This document shows, one piece after another, positions 63,906 through 64,000 of a stretch of 64,000 nucleotides of DNA; the first letter of the stretch is position 1, and every line of letters begins with the position of its first letter. The DNA is from Actinomycetes bacterium (GTDB lineage: Bacteria; Actinomycetota; Acidimicrobiia; Acidimicrobiales; JAMCPL01), in contig JAKAWR010000001.1 of assembly GCA_021816935.1 (NCBI GenBank), forward strand, positions 248,001-312,000, given 5' to 3'. The translations under genes were made by a program, and so were the position numbers. The notes beneath the pieces were generated by a model. It was given only the letters and a program-made list of their open reading frames with translations, was not told the DNA's origin and ran no database searches.

Positions 63906-64000
63906 TGGGACGTACGCCGCCGCTTGCTCCCGGCTATCACGACCTGGCCGGCGCAACCGAGCGTTTCCGCCTCCCGAAGGTCGCGCCGAGCGCGTCCACC
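63905..64000 (+). CDS. Start of an unidentified gene, cut by the window edge
   Basis: An open frame begins at GTG 63905, sharing one base with the glpD stop codon (TAGTG), and runs to the window end as MGRTPPLAPGYHDLAGATER and on. The coupling suggests a gene co-transcribed with glpD. Thirty-two codons are too few to identify it. Confidence 0.5.
   Translation, partial: MGRTPPLAPGYHDLAGATERFRLPKVAPSAST

Noticed and set aside
1-64000. CRISPR arrays, rRNA genes, prophage or complete insertion sequences
   Set aside because: No spaced direct-repeat arrays, rRNA-like sequence, phage genes or transposase ORFs were seen; only non-autonomous elements are present.

Overview
The window is high-GC and looks like the chromosome of an actinobacterium. 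Support for this comes from a WhiB regulator, an Rpf-type resuscitation factor, a SepIVA/DivIVA-like protein beside coaD, an F420-type (Ddn-like) reductase, GTP-dependent PEP carboxykinase, a DosR/DosS-like two-component pair and many GTG/TTG starts. A deep-branching group such as Acidimicrobiia would fit, but that placement is inferred, not shown. Most genes are housekeeping. Accessory features are surface proteins, a lipid operon and several small repeat elements.

Region by region. 0.2-3.3 kb: ctaA converges on dapE, followed by dapD. 3.4-12.5 kb: two c-di-GMP proteins (one with a degenerate GGDEF), a metallo-beta-lactamase-fold hydrolase, an orphan ParA with a zinc-ribbon partner, a MITE-like element and an aldose epimerase. 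12.6-14.5 kb: surE and an Rpf-like secreted protein behind a strong promoter and a leader of about 240 nt. 14.6-22.8 kb: a conserved cluster plsX, rpmF, sepIVA-like, coaD, rsmD, recG and fakA-like (minus strand), with rpmB divergent. 22.9-33.1 kb: a CAP-domain surface protein, a response regulator/histidine kinase pair, thiL, pckG, a second MITE copy and pgi. 33.3-39.8 kb: a DMT-type membrane protein and two tandem surface-protein genes with predicted seven-bladed propellers. Their last 1,697 bp are a direct repeat with no difference noticed. 39.9-47.4 kb: a tightly overlapping operon of a membrane protein, a fatty-acyl reductase-HAD fusion, a zinc alcohol dehydrogenase, a LarA-like protein and a PlsC-like acyltransferase. 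47.4-51.5 kb: a diverged MITE relative, tRNA-Val(CAC), a Ddn-like gene and a copZ-copA-csoR copper operon with two operator-like palindromes. 51.6-58.2 kb: a glycosyltransferase-methyltransferase fusion, an orphan substrate-binding lipoprotein, a small zinc-ribbon protein, trpD, an acyl-CoA dehydrogenase and whiB. 58.4-64 kb: a DUF3501 protein, a GlpC-like Fe-S protein, rubrerythrin, a Fur/PerR regulator with a leaderless promoter, glpD, and a gene cut by the window edge.

The most notable observations are these. (1) The duplicated propeller surface proteins are identical from a blade boundary through the 3' end, which suggests gene conversion or cassette-type recombination. (2) The reductase-HAD / dehydrogenase / LarA-like / PlsC operon looks like an uncharacterised lipid pathway. 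(3) There is a small non-autonomous element family with target-site duplications, including a diverged relative. (4) There is a second family of palindromic repeats, one copy of which supplies the C-terminus and stop codon of PlsX. All calls come from reading the sequence; no database search was run.
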